Of a DNA stretch of 64,000 bases, positions 24,201 through 33,200 are shown piece by piece. A program made the position numbers and the translations under genes. The stretch is taken from the NCBI GenBank assembly GCA_947396885.1, contig OX377204.1, forward strand, positions 90,468,728-90,532,727, read 5' to 3'. This DNA is from Heligmosomoides polygyrus polygyrus (Eukaryota; Nematoda; Chromadorea; Rhabditida; Heligmosomidae). Numbering within the stretch: the stretch's first letter is position 1; every line of letters begins with the position of its first letter. The notes beneath the pieces are model-generated. The model ran no database searches, was not told the DNA's origin, and saw only the letters and a list, made by a program, of their open reading frames with translations.

Positions 24201-27200
24201 TGTTGTGTGCCTTATTGTGTTCGCGTAGTTATTCTCCCATTTATTCATGTTTATCCTTCCCCATCCTCATATAAGCTTTACCATCGATACTTTGGTTCGT
24301 TATTCGTTAGTCGTGCGCGTATTATTTGTGTACATTAAAAATAAAGGTTTAATTCCCCATCGTGCAATTGCTTAGTGGAATCCAACGGTACAATGGACAA
24401 TCTCAGCGCCCTTATTGCGCGTGTTTTCAGCACCGTCTGTAAAGACAACGGTGTTCTGACCCTCGGGCTTGCCACAACGGAGGAAACCGGCGTGACATTG
24501 ATCAAGCGCATACCTGTTCCCTCAAATGTGAACAAGTACGTGAACCATCATGCCTTGAACCGTATCGCATCATGGTCTGCCCAAAAGTATCGCGAAGCCA
24601 ATGCTATCGAGGGATGGACCCCTGAAACCGTGATGGTGTATGCCGTTTGGGTCTACGGTTTGGTGTGTTCCAAAGAGGTGGTGCTGGCCGACGCTGGCTA
24701 TGACACCTTAAGACTGATCGATTGGGACACCGAGGTGACAGTTCTCAACGAAGCCGTGCCAGACCTCGACAAACCTATCACCGAAGAAGAACTTCCGCAT
24801 TTCCTGGTCCCCGCCGACGCGCAAAAGAACCTTGGTACGATCCTAACCTGGGTCATCGCGTCCAAGATCACGTGGCGCATCCAAGGACATCATTTGGGCG
24901 CCAGGGATACGAAGGCGACGACCGGCAGCGGCTGGCAGGGGTTCCTCCAAAAAGTAGTTGGTGTCCGTGTCATTCCTGGCTATGACTATAGCACTGAAGA
25001 TTCTGTACAAAAGGTGTACGATATCGTGCATCCGGCCTCAACTCGCATGGTGACAGCCCTCTTATACCCGGAATATGCCCACCTGATACGCAAGGTTTAT
25101 CCGTTGCCAGGCCGCCCCGCTACCAGAGACGAGACACGTGCGCGCATGCGCTATGCTCGAGGCGCTCGCATCGATTTGCCAATCTATCACAATCGCCCCA
25201 TTCCCTGGATCTCAGACTTCGCTGCCGCGCTCCCTCCGGACATGAGCATGGCGGCATGCATGGCAGCATGGGTCTGCCCAGATTTTTCGACTTGGAAGCT
25301 TACGCAGGACGTCAAAATCAGGCTGCCCACGTTCTCCGCGGGCTTCGCATCTGTTGCCGATACGGTGGTCGGCCTCGAGCGCGTATTTGTTTCTCCGATC
25401 GTAGCGTTTATGCCGTATGCCAGCCAGATCAAGGCCTTAGAAACGCGCTACCACCGCGTGGCTGCTTCTCCGCTTCAGTATGGGAAGTGCGCCCCATACC
25501 TGGTCGTGGCGCCAAAGGCTGAGTCGGCGAACCAAACTCCCTTCGCTGAACTTATGACCCAAGTAATCACATACATCAGGGCGGTTCAAGAAAAAACCAG
25601 CCTGGGGAAGGCCGCGATCTACAGGCAGAACCCCCAGGAGCGAGTGGGCTATCACCCAGGATGGGCGGCATTATGCGAATTATACGCGAAGGTGCTCGGA
25701 AGCGGGATCGACGTGGACGACAATCTAATGATTCAGCTCGTCCGTGGCGCAGGTAAGACGAGCGCAGTGAACATTGCCCCGCAGGCACTGGCACGTGCCG
25801 AGCGCTTGAACATCAACGTGCGCCGATCGGACATTCTGGGTGCGATCAACATGTGGCGCGCTTCTAGGGACGAACCCGCGCATGCCACCTTAGACGATGC
25901 CATCGGTCGCCGCCCAAGGAGGGTCATTCATAGAGGCCCAGGCAGGTCCCGCAGTAGGAGCACATCAGCGTCTGCAACCAGCACTGCAAATGACGACTCG
26001 GACGGCGATGACCAGGGCGGCCATGGACCTGGAGGCGGCAGAGGTCGGGATGGCCGCGGTGGTGGTCGTTCTGGTCCTCGGGGCGGGGCGGGCGCCGAGG
26101 CGGGCGTGGTGGTGGGCCTTTTAGGGGCGGCCGAGGCGATGACCATAGGCCAGGGGACGACAGCCAGGGAGGGCAGCCAGGCGGCGGGACACCAGGCACC
26201 TCTAGGATCGACCACCTTCTGGAGCGGTATGCGAGCGCGTACGATCAGTTGGACAAGCCAACGAAGAGTGTGACGGATGAGTACGAGGAGTACTCTACAA
26301 TGGCTGCAGATGTTCTCAGCCAAGCTCTGGATTACACGGTAATCCTGCAAGGTCGATTAAGAACCTTTACGTCGAACACGGGAGGAAGTCAAAGTATGCT
26401 GAGCGCTAGTGAGCCAGAGCAACCTTCACAGGACTTCGTTCCCCACACTAAAAGGATCGACCTACCCACGTTGCCCATTCCAAGTTTCAGTGGAAACGTC
26501 TGGGACTGGGACAACTTTTGGATACTGTTTTCTACTAACGTCCACTCGCAGCCCCTACCCGAGATCTTCAAGTTCAACTATCCCCTGAACGCATTGAAGG
26601 GAGAAGCGCGTGATGCAGTCAAGAGGTTTCAGATCACGAACGAGAACTACCAGAAGGCGATCGATTATCTCCAAGCCAAGTATGGCAACAGAGAGGAGCT
26701 CGTACAGCGCTTGATAGCCAGGATGGAGACGGCGACTCTGCGTTCACCATCCGTCAAGGATCAGCGCGTATTGCTGGAACAGCTCCAAGCCATCATGTCT
26801 CAACTGAGAGACAAGGGTGAACATGTGGACAGCCAGTGGCTCATAAATCAGGTTTTGTCCAAATTCCCTGAACACTTGCAGAGGGAAGTGTTAAAGAGGA
26901 AACGGTCCATGGAGGGACCTTTCTTGATGGAAAATCTCCTCGATGCCCTGGATCAGTTCATTGCGGATGAGGAAATGATTGCTCTGTTCACGTCAAGGAA
27001 CACTGGGGCACAGCAACAGCAGCCTCAGAAGGTGAAGCCTCAGAAAGAACAGAGTTCAAGAGGAAGTTTGCCGTGCATGTACTGTGGCGAGGACCACAAA
27101 GCAAGTGCATGTTCGAGATATGGCACACCGCAGGAGCGGGCCAACTACTTACGGGAGCACAAGCTGTGCTTCATTTGCGCGTCTCCTCATCACGCAACAT

Positions 27201-30200
27201 CGGACTGTAAGAAACGGCCATGTTTCACATGCCAGGGTAAACATCACACATCATGCTGCTTCAAAGCAACGACCGCTCCAGAAACTACGACATCACGGCA
27301 GGAGAAACCCACCGCTCCAGCTAAATCGAATGAGAAAATGAAGTTCGTCAAGAAGGCAAGCCCTACGTCGGCAGCGACCCACCAGCTGAGCAATCAAGAG
27401 CAGGATCACAGAGATGCGCGTAAACAACAGCAAGAGGATCCAGTAGCTCAACTCCATTCGACCGAGGGTATTCCGAGCACTCGCGAAACCTACTTGCCAA
27501 TAGGAGAGCTCACAATCATGGACCCCTCTTCGCGTGAATTAAGGAAAGTACCGGCACTACTAGATTCAGGTGCCGAGTGCTCCTTCATTGATCACAAGCT
27601 GGCAGAGGAGCTACGTTTACCGACCCTGGGCACGACAACTTTGCGCGTAAGAACCTTCGGCTCGGATCGCGTGCAGGAGTGCGTGAGTCGCAAGGTACCT
27701 GTGGAGATGTGGGACGATAAAGGCAAGCCGTGGTCATTGGAGCTTCTCACCCACGAAACGCTCACTAGCACCTTACGAACACCTCCAGTGCTAGAAGAAG
27801 ACGTGGCGTTCATCAAGTCACAGAACATTAGGGTGAACTTGGTGCAATCACAAGCAGCTATCAAGCCGTTGATCCTTATAGGAAGCGATCAACTCTGGCA
27901 ACTTATTCGTCGCGATGAGGCTCACATTGCCTACCTTCCGGATTATACTTGTTGCCCACTCGTCTAGGGCACTTGTTAACCGGACAAGTCCACGGTACTC
28001 TTCAACATCCGCGAGTACAAAAGACGGATGAAGCGCTGAGAGAAGGGTATGAGTCGAGGTCGATCGAGACCGACATTAACGCGTTTTCTATCGAAGATCC
28101 AACGGAAGTAAGGGATGAACGGGCGCGTTGGCAGCGTTTCTGGACTATGGAACAAGAGGCTGAGGACGATTTCGCGCAGCCTGAAAAGGAGGTCCAAGCA
28201 GCGATAGATAAGAAAGTACTAGACGAGTTCCGGAGCACAGTCCAGAGGAAAGATGATGGATACTATGTACGCTTGCCGTGGAAAGAAATCCCTGTTGCGC
28301 TTCCGGATAACAGAGCGAGCGCGTTACGAAGACTCGACAGTGTATGGAATTCCCTTCGGAAAGACGCTGCCCTTCTGGACAAATACAACGAGACGTTCGA
28401 AGAGCAAAAACGATTGAACGTCATCGAACCAGTGGATGAAAGAGATGTGGCGGAGGGAACAATACACTACCTCCCACATCAGGCTGTGCTTACACCGCAC
28501 AAGAACACGACGAAACTAAGGATAGTTTTCGACGCGTCAGCCCACTACAAGGATTGCCCTTCGCTGAACGACGCTCTTCACAGAGGACCAGTCCTGTTAC
28601 CCAAATTGTATGGACTTCTTCTCCGATTCCGTATCGGTCGCGTCGCGTTAATTTCTGATGTGGAAAAGGCATTCTTGCAAGTGCGGCTTCATGAGGTGGA
28701 CAGAGATGCCACTCGCTGTCTGTGGCTACGTGATCACAAGAAACCACCGAGCAAAGAGAATCTGCAGGTTTATCGCTTCACACGCGTAACCTTTGGACTA
28801 CTTCCATCGCCGTTTTTACTTGCGGCGACCACGCATTATCATTTGGATCAATATCCAAATGACGTCGAACTCGTAAAGGAGATCAAGGACAACCTTTACG
28901 TCGACAATCTTCTCGTAACGACGGATACACCTGAAGATGGACTTCGCGTGTACTCCAAAACGAAAGAAATCTTCAACGAGTTGAAGATGAACCTTCGGGA
29001 ATTCGCGTCTAACGATCGTGCAGTCATGGAGACTATTCCCGCAGCGGATAGATCGACCGAAGAGGATCCGAAGGTTCTAGGTATCAAATGGAACAGATCC
29101 GAGGATCAATTCCAGGTGGGCTGCACAATGCCCAGGCAAGAAGTTGCCACCAAACGGTCAGTGGCAAGCGCGATTGCATCAGTGTACGACCCTATGGGTT
29201 GGATGTTGCCGTTAGTACACAAGGCAAAAGTCTTCTTGCAATCGCTCTGGAGAGACGAACTGGATTGGGACACACCGCTCCCAGCACATCGCCAGCGAGA
29301 ATGGGAAACCATTTCTTCGGATATGGATGGATTCCTAAAGACAATTCCGCGTTTCTTGCTGCCAAAATCATCAAAGGCACAGTTGATCACTTGTGCGGAT
29401 GCCAGCAGTGAGGCGTTCGCAGCATGCGCGTATCTATACTTCCCTTCGGAAGCGAATTTGGTCATGGCCAAAGGAAGATTGCCAAGCCTGAAGGCAAAGA
29501 TGACCATACCGAAGCTGGAGCTGAACGCTCTAAGGTTGGCGATGCAGCTGACGGATTCAGTGATATCGCAGATCTCGTCGAGTATTACCATCGAGCGCTT
29601 ACTCATTCTATCGGACTCCGAGATTGCACTGAATTGGATCAGGACAACGCAGCGTCCAGATGTCGGTCCTTTCGTCAGGAATCGCGTATTCGAAATCCAC
29701 AACATTGTCAAATTCCTTGAAGAAAGTGGATATACCGTGCGGTTTGGGCACATTTCGTCTCATGAGAACCCGGCGGATTGTGCTACAAGAGGTCTGGACA
29801 AATGGCAACTGAGAGACCATTTGTGGTGGACAGGACCAAAGTTTCTTTCCCAACCGACAGAGGTCTGGGATAGCGCGTATACACCAATAACTCTGCTAAG
29901 CGACGAGAGTGGAGCGAGCAGACCCCAAGACGGTGAGAACAAAGTTGCGGAGGGACCGCAGAACACTAGGGTCTTCGCTCAATCGCAGGCAGCCTACACG
30001 GATATCTTCCACGAGATCCGAGGCTCAGATTTACGTAAGGTACAGAGAGTTGTGGCCTATGTCCTACGTTTCATCAAGCTGCTCGTTGCGCGTGTTAACG
30101 AGAGACAGACCGTACCGATAAGGCTGTCTCCACTATGGGACGAGCTAGCTCCAGCAGATATTCCTATTCTGAGTGGAATGGAGATAAGAGCAGCAGGCAA

Positions 30201-33200
30201 GGCCATGGTGAAGCAACACCAACTCTCTCGGATAACTCCGGCAATTCGAAAGTCATTCTGTCATCTGCAGCCATATGTAGATGAACAAGGAATCCTTCGT
30301 TGTCGTGGCCGTCTAGGAAGAAGTGACCTAGACGAGCAAGCCAAGTTTCCTATGCTTGTGCTGCAGAAAACATGGCTATCCAAACTCATCATCATGGAGT
30401 GTCATCGAGAACTCCATACTGGCATCAGTCACACGATGTGTCGCGTACGTGAGCGGTATTGGATACCGAAGTTGCGAGCAGAAGTCACGACGGTCATACG
30501 TCGCTGTATGGAGTGTCAGAAGTTGAACAACTTGCCCTACAAGTATCCCGATCAAGGGCACTTACCAGCGCGTAGAGTGACAAGATCACTTCCGTTCGAG
30601 CACATAGGCCTCGACTATTTTGGACCGCTCTCCGTAAAGGGCGAAGCAGGCACAGAGAAGTGCTACGGATGCATTATTACTTGTCTTGTCACCAGGTTGA
30701 TACACTTGGAACTTGTGTCGGACGTCTCGACAGTAGCATTTTTACACATGTTACGGCGATTCTTCGCGAGGCGAGGGATCCCGAAGTCCATCACGAGCGA
30801 CAACGCACCAACTTTCGCGTTAGGAGACGTCATACTCTCAGAGTGGTTGGAAAGAGCGAAGGACGACCCAACCATTGCCAAGGAGATCAGCAGTCGCCAG
30901 ATCCAGTGGACGTACAATACTCCTTATGCACCGTGGCAGGGAGGCGTCTATGAGCGCTTGATCAGATCCGTCAAGCTGGCCATGAACAAGGCGCTAGGAA
31001 AGGTCACTCCATCGCGCGAGAAGCTAGGAACGCTGATTGTGGAGATCGAAAGCATGTTGAACACTCGACCACTACTCTACATCGAGTCGGAGGAAGGTTC
31101 AGAGCGCGTACTTAGACCGATAGACTTCCTTCAGAACGAGTTTGAAGTGCTTCCTCCAATGCACACAGGAGATGATCTTGTTGAGGACCACGACTATCTC
31201 AGTCCAGCCGAACGCCTAGCGTCCCAGACGAAGTAGCAAGTAGTACAGGCCATTGACAGCTCCTGCAGGATCACAGAGCAGTTCTGGCAGCAGTGGCAGT
31301 CGCAGTATTTGACGTCCTTGAGAGAAAAACATCAGAAAGAAGTTGGACACAGACGAGGATCGCGTATCGCTCCGAAGGTTGGACAAGTCGTGCTCATATG
31401 TGATGCGTTACAGCCACGCTACATGTGGAAAATGGGACGAATCGACGAGCTCGTAGCCAACAAGGAAGGTGTCGTCAGAGAGGCATCCGTAGTGTTGCCA
31501 TCGCGTAGGAAAATTAGGAGGCCAGTGAACCTCCTAGTGCCTCTAGAACTCGACGATACGAGCATTGATGTGGACACGGAGTCTACATCTCAACAGCATC
31601 CCGAAAGTTCGCCCGCAGTCGTGGAGGGCGAAGTGGACGAAAGCCAACCAGTCGACACGGAAACTTCACGTTACGATTTCCGTCCAACGAGGAGAGTAGA
31701 CTACAGGAAGTTGGCGAGTCTGAACGCCGTACAGACAGTCTCGGTAACGTGGATGTCAGTTGGGGTAGACCTAACTATCCAGTCGCGTATGGAAGGTATC
31801 CACCACAACTCACAGGTGGAACTCAGTAAGGACTCGGGAGACGGCGAACATCTCCCCTCGGTCCGCAGATTACGTCAACGTCGCGTAGGAGACAATCAGT
31901 TGTCATATTCGCGTTTCTTTAGTCCGCAGTCTAGACTTAATACAGTTCCAAAATCGCTCATCAAACTTATTAGCATAGCCTTCTCCCTAAGTACTCAGCG
32001 GTTAGTAGTCATAGTGAGCTCATGGCATGTCTGGCTAGGTAATTTGCGCGTTCTCGTAACCAACTGGCGCGTTCGGTTAGGTAACTGGCGCGTACAACAT
32101 CAGTTATGGGTGTGTGGCATGGGTGATCGCGTAAAAAATCATGTTATTTTCAGCATGCAAGACCTACCGTCCGACCGAGACTTCCGGAAGCGCGTTCTGA
32201 AGAAGCAAGAGGGATGCGGGAGCGACATCAGCAGAGAGATGAAGCTCTATCAGAGCCAGTATGAGCAGCTCTTCCTGAAGTCCCTCACGGCGCGTAGTAG
32301 TTGGGAGCAAATCTCCGCTAAACGAGACGCGGATGGAGCGTCTCCGCTTAGGAAGTTCGTCACCACCCAGAAGCTTCTCAGGGACGCCATCTCGACCAGA
32401 GAGCAGATCGTGCGCGTAATGAACCGATATGTCATCCTAGCTCGGTTTCAGGGAGAGACGGATCAGAAGTCGAAGGGATCTTCGAGAGCGGTCGAAAAGG
32501 AAGCGCGTGAGGCCATCAAGACGATGAGCACGGAACTGGACGCGATCGACATCGCGATCCAACAGATGGAACAGGAAGTCCAGCCGAAAGAAACGGCACT
32601 CCAGACGAACAAGGACTCGGACGAAGCGCGTGTGTTTCAGAGTGTGTTCATGGAGGAACACGATCAGCTCCGAGCGGCAGATAAGGAGAATGAGAGGAAG
32701 CTGTCCGAGATGGAACAGCAAATCGACGAGCTGACTATGGAAGTGGCGCGTTTGAAGGAGCAGCTGCAACGAAAGCAGGCTGAGAGGTCACCCGATCCAC
32801 TGGAAGTCATCGTAACGGACTACGATCATTGGCAACGCATGGTGGAAGAGGTGACGGACGACGATCCGATGGAACAGATACCAGCGTTGGTATCAGATGA
32901 CGACGACGATGCAGACGAGGAGGACCCAGCAGAGCTAGAGCTCCGTTCCGTTGAAGGGTCCGAAGCAGATCAAGCCGAGGCGGAGGACGTCATGCGTGAC
33001 GTGCATCAGGAGATTGCCGAGGACGTCATCCGTGATGGGCAGCCGAACGACGTCGAGGATGCTGGTCCGGGACTGGAAGTGCGCGTACAACAGGAGAACA
33101 TCGTGGAGATGGTTCCAGAACCGGAGGAGCGAGTCCAGCAGGAGGACGTCGAGGCTGATCGTCCAGGACCAGAAGTGCGCGTACGGCAGGAGGAAGTCGA

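Noticed and set aside
25928..26350. 140-codon Pro-rich minus-strand frame
   Set aside because: It is the antisense shadow of the gag RGG/SR region.
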